Shown one piece after another: positions 22,735 through 30,505 of a DNA stretch of 37,685 bases. The stretch's first letter is position 1. Each line of letters begins with the position of its first letter. The translations under genes and the position numbers were made by a program. The notes under the pieces are model-generated. The model did no database searches. It was not told the DNA's origin and saw only the letters and a list, made by a program, of their open reading frames with translations. Source of the stretch: a virus; IMG/VR virus record IMGVR_UViG_3300045950_000333, positions 1 to 37,685 of that record. One strand, given 5' to 3'.

Positions 22735-23049
22735 ATGACCGCGTTCGCCGCCGCCATCGACGTTCTGTTCGCCGATCCGAACATCGGCCGCGATGCGATT
22801 TGGCGCGCCGGTGGCGGGGGCGCCGGCATCGGCGTGCGGATCGTCTTCCGCGCGTCGGACGCGATCGCGAATTTCGGGAACGGCCGTTTCGTGACGCAAT
22901 CGCGGTTCTTGGACGTTCGCATATCCGAAATCGCTACGCTCGAAGCAGGCGATACCTTCGAAATCGGTGCCGTCGTCTATGTCGTTCAAGGCGATCCCTT
23001 GCGCGACGACGACGGCCTGATTTGGCAGGCTGAAGTGCGGCCCCAATGA
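22735..23049 (+). CDS. Head-tail joining protein (gpFII-like)
   Basis: A 104-residue beta-rich protein: DVLFADPNIGRDAIWRAGG, then VRISEIATLEAGDTFEIGAV and VVYVVQGDPLRDDDGLIWQ, the layout of the lambda gpFII/phage head-tail connector family that binds the gpW-plugged portal and receives the tail. The gene order portal-capsid-cement-connector supports it. It overlaps the next gene by ATGA. Confidence 0.85.
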   Translation: MTAFAAAIDVLFADPNIGRDAIWRAGGGGAGIGVRIVFRASDAIANFGNGRFVTQSRFLDVRISEIATLEAGDTFEIGAVVYVVQGDPLRDDDGLIWQAEVRPQ

Positions 23050-23693
23050 GCGTCCGTATCAAGGCCGCCATCGTCGGCGATTTGCGCCGGCATATGGAGG
23101 CGGAAACCAAGGCCGCCGAGAGGGCCGTTACCGCCTCCATCCGCGAAGCGGGGGCCGCCTTGAAGGGGGATTGGCGCAAGCAAATCGTCGCCGCGAAATT
23201 GGGCGATCGATTGGCCCGAACGATTCGCGACCAATACTACCCCAAGGCCGGCGAAAGCATCCGCGCGGCCGCCATCGTCTATTCCCGCGCCTCGAAAATC
23301 GTCGATGCATTCGATCGCGGGGTCGTCATCAAATCGAAGGATGGATTCTGGCTCGCCGTGCCAACCGAATTGGCCGGCCGCGGCTTGAAGGGCGGCCGCA
23401 TTACGCCCGGCGAATGGGAGCGGCGAACGGGCATCCGCCTTCGCTTCGTGTATCGGCGCGGTCGGCCGGGGTTGCTTGTCGCCGACGACGCGCGGATCAA
23501 CAAGCGCGGCCTGGCGGTAGCGTCGCGTTCCAAGACCGGACGGGGAAAGGTCACCGCCGTGATCTTCATCCTTCTTCCGCAAGTGACCTTGAAGCGGCGA
23601 TTGGATCTCGATCGCGCCGCGCGGGAATGGGAAGCGCGCCTGCCCGATCTCATCGCGCGCAATTGGCCGGATATCAAATCGGAGGGCGACTGA
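23046..23693 (+). CDS. DUF6441-like phage tail-region protein
   Basis: A 215-residue protein that resembles DUF6441: AVTASIREAGAALKGDWRKQ near the N-terminus, then YYPKAGESIRAAAIVYSRAS, IVDAFDRGVVIKSKDGFWLA, PGEWERRTGIRLRFVYRRG and TAVIFILLPQVTLKRRLDLD. The helical N-terminus followed by a beta-rich middle suggests a tail completion or neck protein of the gpZ type, but the function has not been shown to my knowledge. It overlaps both neighbours and lies at the neck-gene position. Confidence 0.8.
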   Translation: MSVRIKAAIVGDLRRHMEAETKAAERAVTASIREAGAALKGDWRKQIVAAKLGDRLARTIRDQYYPKAGESIRAAAIVYSRASKIVDAFDRGVVIKSKDGFWLAVPTELAGRGLKGGRITPGEWERRTGIRLRFVYRRGRPGLLVADDARINKRGLAVASRSKTGRGKVTAVIFILLPQVTLKRRLDLDRAAREWEARLPDLIARNWPDIKSEGD

Positions 23694-24124
23694 TGGCCTC
23701 CAAGCGCGAGGAAATCCTGCAAGCGCTTTTCGGCGCGCTCACCGCCATCTCCGGTCCTCGCGTATCGCGCAACGATCCGTTGCCCGAGCGCGTGCCGGCC
23801 GCCGGCGCCATCATCCTTCGCGACGGCGATCCGGGCGAGCCCGATGTTCTGCTTTCGCCGCCGGAATGGGTCTACGCGCACCGAGCGGAAATCGAAGTCA
23901 CGGTCGATCGCGCGACGCCGCCCGAACGGGACGCGGCGTTCGATGGCCTCATGATCGCGATCGGCAACGCGATCGCCGCCGATCGCACGCTTGGCGGCCT
24001 TTGCGATTGGGTCGAAGCCGAAGCGCCGGCCCCGATCGATGTTGTCGTCGAAGGCGCGCCCGGCCTCAAGGCCGCGGTCGTTCCCGTCGTTCTTCATTAC
24101 GGGACCGCCGATCCGCTGTCCTGA
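23693..24124 (+). CDS. Tail terminator/completion-like protein (gpU position)
   Basis: A 143-residue alpha/beta protein (ILQALFGALTAISGPRVSRN, then EVTVDRATPPERDAAFDGLM). Position between a neck protein and the tail tube, size and the hydrophobic strand EWVYAHRAEIEVTV match gpU-type tail terminators that cap the tail tube. Relatives are sometimes labelled acyl-CoA transferase in databases, for which I see no support. The start is a TGATG overlap with GGAGGG upstream. Confidence 0.68.
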   Translation: MASKREEILQALFGALTAISGPRVSRNDPLPERVPAAGAIILRDGDPGEPDVLLSPPEWVYAHRAEIEVTVDRATPPERDAAFDGLMIAIGNAIAADRTLGGLCDWVEAEAPAPIDVVVEGAPGLKAAVVPVVLHYGTADPLS

Positions 24125-24147
24125 CAACCCGAAAAGGAGGTTCCGCG

Positions 24148-25101
24148 ATGGCACGCGCTCAGGGCGCGCGGGCGCAATTGGCGCTCGCGTTCGAATCCGT
24201 CTACGGCACGCCACCGACGCCCCCGGCGTTCTGGCGGATGCCGTTCGCCTCGTCCACCCTCGGCTCCGAACGGCCGCTCCTCGCGTCCGAGTTGCTCGGC
24301 TACGGCCGCGATCCGTTGCCGCCGGTGCCGGATGTCGAAACCGGCGACGGCGATATCGTCGTGCCGATCGATCTTCGCGCCTGGGGCGTATGGCTCAAGG
24401 CGGCCTTCGGCGCGCCGAACACGACCGGCGCCGGGCCGTATACGCATGTCTTCCAATCGGGCGGCTGGTCGCTGCCGTCAATGTCGATCGAAGCCGGCAA
24501 CCCGGAAGTGCCGTCCTATCGTATGTCGTCCGGTTGCGTGCTCAACTCGCTTTCGTGGACCATGCAGCGATCCGGGTTGCTTACCGCGACCGTCGGCTTG
24601 GTTGCCCAAGGCGAAACGGCGGCCGGAACAAGTTCAGCGGGAACGCTTACCGATTTCGATGTCGTGCGCTTCGGGCAATTCAACGGCGCCGTCGAACGCA
24701 ACGGCACGCCGTTGGGCAACATCGTCTCGGCGCAGATCACCTATTCGAACAACCTCGATCGTATCGAAACCATCCGCAACGACGGCAGAATCGAGGGCGC
24801 CGATCCGACGATCGCGGCCCTTAGCGGTACGATCGATGTCCGCTTCGCCGATCAAACGTTGCTTAACCAGGCAATCAACGGTGATCCGGCCGAACTCACG
24901 TTCGGGTTCGTGCGCTCGGCGAGCCAATCCTTCGAATTGGTCGCGCACGCCGTCTACCTGCCGAAGCCGCGCCTGCCGATCCAAGGTCCGGCGGGCGTGC
25001 AGGCGACCTTCGAATGGCAGGCCGCCCGCGACGCCGTTCTCGGGCGCATGTGCACCGCCACGCTGATCAACGACGTGGCCGATTACGACAATCCGACCTG
25101 A
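24148..25101 (+). CDS. Phage tail tube protein
   Basis: A 317-residue protein made of two beta-rich halves. QGARAQLALAFESVYGTPPT at the N-terminus, then GPYTHVFQSGGWSLPSMSIE, ITYSNNLDRIETIRNDGRIE and DPTIAALSGTIDVRFADQTL are typical of the phage tail tube family in which two tube folds occur in one chain. It is the main structural protein of the non-contractile tail. Start ATG 24148 has a strong AAAAGGAGG seven bases upstream, consistent with high expression. Confidence 0.9.
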   Translation: MARAQGARAQLALAFESVYGTPPTPPAFWRMPFASSTLGSERPLLASELLGYGRDPLPPVPDVETGDGDIVVPIDLRAWGVWLKAAFGAPNTTGAGPYTHVFQSGGWSLPSMSIEAGNPEVPSYRMSSGCVLNSLSWTMQRSGLLTATVGLVAQGETAAGTSSAGTLTDFDVVRFGQFNGAVERNGTPLGNIVSAQITYSNNLDRIETIRNDGRIEGADPTIAALSGTIDVRFADQTLLNQAINGDPAELTFGFVRSASQSFELVAHAVYLPKPRLPIQGPAGVQATFEWQAARDAVLGRMCTATLINDVADYDNPT

Positions 25102-25111
25102 TGGGCGCTTC

Positions 25112-25552
25112 ATGATCCGGTTGAACATCGCCGCCGAACCGTTTTGGCTCGATCTTTCGCATGGCGTGCGCGTCAAGGTGCCGCCGCTTACGGCAGCCAT
25201 CATGATGGCGGCGCGAAGCGATCCCGCCGTCGCCGATCTTCCCGACGATACGCCGCTGGGCGTTCGGTCGCTCGCCTTCTGTAAGGCGGTTGGGCGGCTC
25301 ACGATCCAAGAATGGGATGGTGTCGGCGACATGAACGGCGATCCCGTGGCGCCAAGCCCGGCGGGGATCGATGCCTTGCTTGATCTCTATCCGATATTCG
25401 AAGCATTCGAAATCAAGTACGTGGCCGGCCAGGGGCTCGCGTTGGACGCCGAAAAAAACGCATTCGCGCCCTCGCCGAATGGCATTTCGGCGGGGGCGAA
25501 CGATATTGCGCCGCCTGCGAAGGGAAATGCGCCGAATGCCCCGCGGTCCTGA
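25112..25552 (+). CDS. Tail assembly chaperone, short form (gpG-like)
   Basis: A 146-residue protein: FWLDLSHGVRVKVPPLTAAI, then LAFCKAVGRLTIQEWDGVGD and GIDALLDLYPIFEAFEIKYV, a mostly helical chaperone-like sequence. Between tail tube and tape measure, this is where lambda gpG/gpGT lies. Residues after about 116 (FAPSPNGISAGANDIAPPAK) are low-complexity, as expected when the functional continuation is in another frame. It contains the A AAA AAC slip site at codons 114-116. Confidence 0.82.
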   Translation: MIRLNIAAEPFWLDLSHGVRVKVPPLTAAIMMAARSDPAVADLPDDTPLGVRSLAFCKAVGRLTIQEWDGVGDMNGDPVAPSPAGIDALLDLYPIFEAFEIKYVAGQGLALDAEKNAFAPSPNGISAGANDIAPPAKGNAPNAPRS

Positions 25553-25788
25553 ATGCCCCTCGAACGCTTGAGGGCTGGCAAGTCTGGGATTTGGCCTTGC
25601 GGCTCGGCGGACAACTCCGGGCGGTGCCAACCGCCATCCTCGGATGGGATTTCGGGGCCGCCCTGGCGATGGCGCGCGCGCTGGGCGTCAATCCCGTGGT
25701 TGCCGCGGAAGTCCTGCCCGAAATCGAAGCAATCGCGATCCGGCAAATGAACGATCGCCTAAAGATCGGGGTGCAATCCGATGGCTGA
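25112..25788 (+). CDS. Tail assembly chaperone, -1 frameshift long form (gpGT-like)
   Basis: Predicted 225-residue product made of codons 1-116 of the short form (25112-25459) then a -1 shift, reading CGC at 25459-25461 onward to TGA at 25786-25788. The extension is 109 residues: a short RIRALAEWHFGGGERY, a zinc-ribbon-like CAACEGKCAEC (C-x2-C-x3-C-x2-C), then LEGWQVWDLALRLGGQLRAV, TAILGWDFGAALAMARALG and EVLPEIEAIAIRQMNDRLK. The -1 frame has no stop over the full 330 bases, no usable start of its own before the folded part, and ends in overlap with the tape measure gene, as gpGT-type frames do. Confidence 0.75.
25453..25459 (+). promoter_or_regulatory. Programmed -1 frameshift slippery heptamer, A AAA AAC
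   Basis: In the chaperone reading frame the codons are GAA AAA AAC, so the heptamer A AAA AAC is in the exact X XXY YYZ register. A run of seven A in a roughly 64% GC gene is striking. Downstream, GGCGG (from about 25488) and CCGCC (about 25512) could form a weak stimulatory stem. Confidence 0.72.
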
Positions 25789-28183
25789 ACGTCGCGCATC
25801 CGTGCGCCTGCAAGTGGTCGGCGGCACCGAAGCCAAGGCCGAATTGGCGTCCGTCGGCGCGGAAGGGCAGCGGTCCCTCGAACGGATTACGCGCGCGACG
25901 CAACCGGCGTCCGCCGGCCTGCGCGTCGTCGATGCCGTCGCCGGAGAAGCGCGGCAATCGGTCGAACAATTCGCGGCGCGCGCCGGTGTCGCAGGCACGG
26001 CCCTTAGCGCGTTGGGAGCCGTTGGAGCCGTCGCGGCGGCGGGCGTTGGCGCCGTCGTCGCCGCGCTCGCCGCCGGCGTGCGGGAATTCGAGCAAAAGGA
26101 ACGCGCGTTCCTGCGGCTTGAGCAGGTCATTCGCGCGACCGGACACGCGGCCGGCATCACGGCGGGCGAAATCCGCGATATCGCCGACGAGCTCGAAAGC
26201 ACAACGCTCGCCGGCGATACCGATGTCATGGGCGCTGGCGCGGTGCTTGCCACCTTCCGCGCGATCTCCGGCGACGAATTCAAACGCGCGCTGCGCGCGG
26301 CGCAGGATCTGGCCGCGGTCTTCGGGCAGGATATCCAGTCGGCAGCCGTCCAGTTGGGCAAGGCTTTGGAGGACCCCATCAACGGCATCACTGCGCTTCG
26401 GCGTGTCGGTGTCTCGTTCACCGCATCCCAAAAGGAAATGATCGCGGAAATGGTCCGCGTGGGCGATATCGCGGCCGCCCAACGGATCGTCCTCGAAACG
26501 CTCGAACAACAGGTCGGCGGAGCCGGCGCGGCCGAGGCCGGTGGCGTTAGCGGCGCGTTCCATCGGGCGAGCGCCGCAACCGGGAATTTCCTCGCCAAGC
26601 TCGCGGAAGTGACCGGCGCCGCCGGCTTCGCCCAAGGCGCTTTGGACGGATTGGCCGGCGCCGTCAACGCGGTGACGAACGCCTTGTCGCGCATGAATGA
26701 CGAAGGCGATGTCGGCCAAGTCGTCGTGCGTTTGAACCGCCAATTGATCCAGGCGCAGGATTACCTCAAGCACCTTGAAGAGGCCGGCGCCGATCCGATG
26801 GCGATCGCGATCGCGCGCAGCCAAGTCGACGATCTCGATCGCCGAATCAACGCGGTGATCGAGCGCGGCCGCAAGGAGGTTGCCGAGGCCGAACGGGCCG
26901 AAGCCGGCCGCTTGGCGGCAGAAGCCGAGGCGAAAACCGAAAAGGGGCTCGCCCGCCTTGCCGAACTGCGGAAGGAATTGGAAGGGTTAGGAACGCCGGA
27001 AGAAAAGCTCGCCGCGATCAACCGGCGCGTGGCGGAAACGGTGACGCAGCTCGAAAAGCTTCGCACGCAGGGCAACACGGCGGCCATCGACGATGCGATT
27101 CAGGCGGCGCAGGAAATCGCCCGGCGGCAAATCGAGGCGATCGAAAGGCCAGCGCGGGAAGCGGCCGAGCGCGAGGCGAAGCGCACGCGGGAACTGATCG
27201 ACGATCTCGCCGGCTCGATTTCGCGGTTCGGCGACGAACGGGCGAAATTCGTCGAGCGCTTCGTTTCGCGCTTGGGCGAGAACGCCACAGCCGAGCAGCG
27301 GGCCGAAGTCGAGCGCCTGGCGAACCGATTGTACGATCTCGAAAGGGCGGAAAAGAAGGCGACCGAAGCGGGGCGCGAGGCCGATCGCCTTCGGCAGGAA
27401 GGCAAGACGATCACCGAATCGGTGCGCACCGCCGCCGAACAATACGCCGATACGCTCGCCAATCTGAATCGCCTGCTCGAAGCGGGCGCCATCTCGCAAG
27501 AAACCTATGCGCGGGCGGTGGCGCGGGCGCGCGAACAATTGGAAGCGGCGGAACGAACCGAATGGCGCCGCACGATGCGGCAATCCGGCGATCTGTTCGG
27601 ACCGGCGCGCGCGGCCTTGGACGAATATATCGAAAAGGCCGGAACGACCGCGCAACTCATCGAGCAGAGCCTTACGAAGGCATTTGCGTCGGCCGAGGAA
27701 GCTGTCGCGCAATTCGTGCGAACCGGCAAGATCGATTTTTCCTCGCTCGTTTCCTCGATGCTCGCCGATCTCGCGCGCCTGTCCATCCGGCAGGCGGTCC
27801 TGTCGCCCTTGGCGAACGCCCTCGGCGGATTGTTAGGGGGGCTTTTCGGCGGCGGCGCGGGCAACATCTTCGCCGGCATCTACCATGCTGGCGGCAAGGC
27901 CGGCGTCGGCGGCGTCATGCGCTCGGTTCCGGCCATCGCCTTCGCCGGCGCGCCGCGCTTCCATCAAGGATCGGGGATGCTCGGGCTGCGGCCCGACGAA
28001 ATCCCAGCCGTGCTGCAACGGGGAGAGCGCGTTCTAAGCCGACAAGAAACGCGGGAATACGAACGCGGCCGCGCCATCAACATCAACATCGCCACGCCCG
28101 ATGTCGAAAATTTCCGGCGCGCGCGCACGCAAATCGCCGCCGACATTGCGCGGGCGGTCGCATTCGGATCGCGGGGCATGTAG
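25781..28183 (+). CDS. Tail tape measure protein
   Basis: An 800-residue protein that sets tail length and is ejected with DNA. It opens with VRLQVVGGTEAKAELASVGA, has a hydrophobic Ala/Gly/Val segment at about 70-100, a typical tape-measure block (about 150-240: ADELESTTLAGDTDVMGAG; FGQDIQSAAVQLGKALEDPI; NGITALRRVGVSFTASQKEM), long Glu/Arg/Ala-rich coiled coils (about 330-620), and a C-terminal lambda-type block with Gly-rich LANALGGLLGGLFGGGAGNI, then FHQGSGMLGLRPDEIPAVLQ and GERVLSRQETREY. The start overlaps the chaperone extension by 8 bases. The length suggests a medium tail (about 100-120 nm if the usual ratio holds). Confidence 0.95.
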   Translation: MAERRASVRLQVVGGTEAKAELASVGAEGQRSLERITRATQPASAGLRVVDAVAGEARQSVEQFAARAGVAGTALSALGAVGAVAAAGVGAVVAALAAGVREFEQKERAFLRLEQVIRATGHAAGITAGEIRDIADELESTTLAGDTDVMGAGAVLATFRAISGDEFKRALRAAQDLAAVFGQDIQSAAVQLGKALEDPINGITALRRVGVSFTASQKEMIAEMVRVGDIAAAQRIVLETLEQQVGGAGAAEAGGVSGAFHRASAATGNFLAKLAEVTGAAGFAQGALDGLAGAVNAVTNALSRMNDEGDVGQVVVRLNRQLIQAQDYLKHLEEAGADPMAIAIARSQVDDLDRRINAVIERGRKEVAEAERAEAGRLAAEAEAKTEKGLARLAELRKELEGLGTPEEKLAAINRRVAETVTQLEKLRTQGNTAAIDDAIQAAQEIARRQIEAIERPAREAAEREAKRTRELIDDLAGSISRFGDERAKFVERFVSRLGENATAEQRAEVERLANRLYDLERAEKKATEAGREADRLRQEGKTITESVRTAAEQYADTLANLNRLLEAGAISQETYARAVARAREQLEAAERTEWRRTMRQSGDLFGPARAALDEYIEKAGTTAQLIEQSLTKAFASAEEAVAQFVRTGKIDFSSLVSSMLADLARLSIRQAVLSPLANALGGLLGGLFGGGAGNIFAGIYHAGGKAGVGGVMRSVPAIAFAGAPRFHQGSGMLGLRPDEIPAVLQRGERVLSRQETREYERGRAININIATPDVENFRRARTQIAADIARAVAFGSRGM

Positions 28184-28186
28184 CCG

Positions 28187-28813
28187 ATGGCCTTTCACGA
28201 AATCCGCTTCCCCGACGCCATCTCGCGCGGGGCGCGCGGCGGCCCGGAACGGCGAACGCGCATCGTCGAACTGGCCTCCGGCGACGAAGAGCGCAATTCG
28301 CCATGGGCGGATAGCCGGCGGAAGTACGATGTTTCGTACGGCATTCGCCGCGCCGACGATCTCGCGGCGGTCATCGCCTTCTTCGAAGCGCGTTACGGGC
28401 GCCTGTACGGATTCCGCTTCAAGGATTGGGCCGATTACAAATCTTGCACGCCGTCGCAAACGCCATCGGCAACGGATCAGTTCATTGGCGAAGGCGATGG
28501 CGTCGCGACCGAATTCCAATTGGTCAAGGTCTACGCGTCCGGGGCGCAAAGCTACGCGCGGCGGATCGTCAAGCCGGTGGCGGGGACGGTATCGGTGGCG
28601 GTTGACGGCGTTCCGCAATCGTCGGGATGGTCCCTCGATACGACAACGGGCGTGGTTGCCTTTACCGCCCCGCCGGCGAACGGCGCGATCGTCACCGCCG
28701 GGTTCGAATTCGATGTTCCCGTCCGCTTCGATAGCGATCAACTGGACGTGACGCTCGATATCGAACGGCTCGGCTCCATTGCCTCCATCCCCCTCGTCGA
28801 AATCCGCAAGTAA
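28187..28813 (+). CDS. DUF2460/TIGR02217 distal tail protein (GTA gp12-like)
   Basis: A 208-residue protein: MAFHEIRFPDAISRGARGG, then YDVSYGIRRADDLAAVIAFF, EARYGRLYGFRFKDWADYKS and PVRFDSDQLDVTLDIERLGS, characteristic of DUF2460 (TIGR02217). It is the equivalent of Rhodobacter GTA gp12, a distal-tail ring protein. It starts three bases after the tape measure stop and leads a tail-tip gene set in GTA order. Confidence 0.93.
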   Translation: MAFHEIRFPDAISRGARGGPERRTRIVELASGDEERNSPWADSRRKYDVSYGIRRADDLAAVIAFFEARYGRLYGFRFKDWADYKSCTPSQTPSATDQFIGEGDGVATEFQLVKVYASGAQSYARRIVKPVAGTVSVAVDGVPQSSGWSLDTTTGVVAFTAPPANGAIVTAGFEFDVPVRFDSDQLDVTLDIERLGSIASIPLVEIRK

Positions 28814-28815
28814 CG

Positions 28816-29118
28816 ATGTTCGGATATCCGCCAAAGCGGCTTCCCCACGCCGCGATGATTTCCGCCTGGCTCGACGCAAACGGCGGCGCGCGCCGGTTCG
28901 AAGAAGGCGAAACGGCCGATGGGGAGCGGATACGCAAGGAACTCAGGGAAGCGGGCTACCGCATCCATCGCCGCGCCGGTTCGTGGTTCGTCGGGCGCGG
29001 CCACGGGCGCCCGAAGAAGATGCCTTGGGCAGGCGTGATCGCGTTGTGGGACGAATTGCGTGCCGCGAAAGGGCTTCCGCCATTGCTTCCGCCGGCGAAG
29101 AAGAAGGCGCATCGATGA
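28816..29118 (+). CDS. Small basic protein inserted in the tail-tip operon, unknown function
   Basis: A 100-residue basic protein (LPHAAMISAWLDANGGARRF, then LREAGYRIHRRAGSWFVGRG, KKMPWAGVIALWDELRAAKG). Not part of the GTA gp12-gp13 pair, which are normally adjacent. Two similar W/L-containing helical segments and a basic tail suggest a small winged-helix-like nucleic-acid-binding protein. It starts two bases after the DUF2460 stop with no evident ribosome site (coupled translation) and overlaps the next gene by ATGA, so it is well integrated in the operon. Possibly an acquired accessory gene. Confidence 0.68.
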   Translation: MFGYPPKRLPHAAMISAWLDANGGARRFEEGETADGERIRKELREAGYRIHRRAGSWFVGRGHGRPKKMPWAGVIALWDELRAAKGLPPLLPPAKKKAHR

Positions 29119-29999
29119 AGGCGATTCCGGCCGCTTTGCAGGCCCATCTCGATAGCGGGGCGACAACGCTCGCGTGGTGCTGGCGCATCGAGCGGGCCGA
29201 TGGGCAAATCTTCGGCTTCACGGATCACGATAGACCGCTTGCCTTCGGGGGCACATCCTACGAACCGGAATCCGGGTTCGATGCCTCGGAAATCCGCGCC
29301 GGCTCGGATATGGCGGTCGATGCGCAAGACGCCGCCGGCGCAATCACTTCCGATCGGATCACCGAAACCGACATTCTCGATGGCCGGTGGGACAACGCGA
29401 CCATCGAGGTTTGGCGCGTCAATTGGAACGATACGGATCAGCGCGTGCTGATGCGCCGGGGCAATATCGGGCAAGTCCGACGCGGCAAGGCGGCCTTCGT
29501 CGCCGAGGTTCGTTCCCTTTCGCATGTGCTGAACCAAACGATCGGCCGCACCTTCCAATACTACTGCGATGCGGCTTTGGGCGACGCGCGATGCGGGATC
29601 GATCTTGATAGCGCCGCTTACAAGGGAAGCGGCCAAATCATCTCGGTCGATGCCGATCGCGTCTTTACGGCTTCCGGCATCGACGGCTTCTTGCCGGATT
29701 GGTTCGCGCTGGGGTTCGTAACCTGGCTTTCCGGCGCCAATGCGGGTCGTCGCGCGGAGGTTACCCGACATTCCGTCTTGGGAGGCGTCGTCCAAATCGA
29801 ATTGTTCGAACCGCCGGTGCGCCCGCTGGCGATCGCCGATGCCTTCGATATCCGCGCCGGGTGCGACAAGCTCGTTTCCACTTGCCGCGCCAAGTTCGCC
29901 AACGCGGTCAACTTCCGCGGCTTCCCGCATATGCCGGGCGATGACGCGGTGGTGCGCTACGCCAATCGTGGCGACGCGAACAGCGGGCAACCGCTTTAG
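29115..29999 (+). CDS. DUF2163 tail-tip hub protein (GTA gp13-like)
   Basis: A 294-residue protein: PAALQAHLDSGATTLAWCWR, then GFTDHDRPLAFGGTSYEPES, EIRAGSDMAVDAQDAAGAIT and SHVLNQTIGRTFQYYCDAAL, GDARCGIDLDSAAY, and C-terminal CDKLVSTCRAKFANAVNFRG, FPHMPGDD, all marks of DUF2163/phage_BR0599. It corresponds to Rhodobacter GTA gp13, a hub protein at the tail tip. Conserved cysteines in YYCDA and GDARCG are present; structural work on the GTA places such cysteines at a metal site. Start ATG 29115 is in an ATGA overlap. Confidence 0.93.
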   Translation: MKAIPAALQAHLDSGATTLAWCWRIERADGQIFGFTDHDRPLAFGGTSYEPESGFDASEIRAGSDMAVDAQDAAGAITSDRITETDILDGRWDNATIEVWRVNWNDTDQRVLMRRGNIGQVRRGKAAFVAEVRSLSHVLNQTIGRTFQYYCDAALGDARCGIDLDSAAYKGSGQIISVDADRVFTASGIDGFLPDWFALGFVTWLSGANAGRRAEVTRHSVLGGVVQIELFEPPVRPLAIADAFDIRAGCDKLVSTCRAKFANAVNFRGFPHMPGDDAVVRYANRGDANSGQPL

Positions 30000-30015
30000 C
30001 CGAGGGAACTATCCG

Positions 30016-30072
30016 ATGAAGAAAGTCGTCGAACCGCGCTTGCGCGCGAAGGGTACCCATGCGCCCGGCTGA
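30016..30072 (+). CDS. Possible 18-residue leader peptide upstream of the NlpC/P60 gene
   Basis: ATG at 30016 follows GAGGGA eight bases upstream and opens a frame of 18 residues (MKKVVEPRLRAKGTHAPG) ending at 30072, 14 bases inside the next gene. Its start signal is as good as that of real genes here, and translation through it would bring ribosomes to the NlpC start. It may be only a by-product of composition. Confidence 0.3.
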   Translation: MKKVVEPRLRAKGTHAPG

Positions 30073-30502
30073 TCCGTCGGCGGTTATCCAAGCCGCGCGG
30101 TCTTGGATCGGCACGCCCTACCACGATCAAGCGTCCGTCAAGGGCGTCGGCTGCGATTGCCTCGGCCTGGCGCGCGGCGTTTGGCGCGAGGTGATCGGGC
30201 GCGAACCGATCAAGCCGCCGCCCTATTCGCGCGATTGGGGCGAAATCGATCGCCGGGAAACCTTCGCGGAAGCGATCCGGCCCTTCATGATCGAAATCGA
30301 TCCCGCCGAGGCCGGACCTGGTGCGCTGATCCTGTTCCGCATGCGCGATCGCGCGCCGGCGAAGCATTGCGGCATCCTCATCGCCCAAGGCGCGGCATTG
30401 ATCCACGCCTACGAACGCTGCGGCGTCATCGTCGAACCCTACGATCGCGCATGGAAGCGCCGGGCCGCGTTCGCGTTTCTCTTTCCCGCATCGGAGCCCT
30501 GA
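30059..30502 (+). CDS. NlpC/P60 family peptidase (GTA gp14-like)
   Basis: A 147-residue cysteine peptidase that would cut peptidoglycan stem peptides during DNA entry. SWIGTPYHDQASVKGVGCDC, then LGLARGVW is the family core with catalytic Cys C34 (GCDCLG); H103 in AKHCGILI is the catalytic histidine, with a third polar residue at H116 (LIHAY). This is the same gene in the same place as GTA gp14. The start ATG 30059 has AAGGG six bases upstream. Confidence 0.93.
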   Translation: MRPADPSAVIQAARSWIGTPYHDQASVKGVGCDCLGLARGVWREVIGREPIKPPPYSRDWGEIDRRETFAEAIRPFMIEIDPAEAGPGALILFRMRDRAPAKHCGILIAQGAALIHAYERCGVIVEPYDRAWKRRAAFAFLFPASEP

Positions 30503-30505
30503 TCC

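Noticed and set aside
23693-24124. Label as acyl-CoA transferase
   Set aside because: Similar phage proteins carry this name in databases, but no transferase motif is visible and size and gene order fit a tail terminator.
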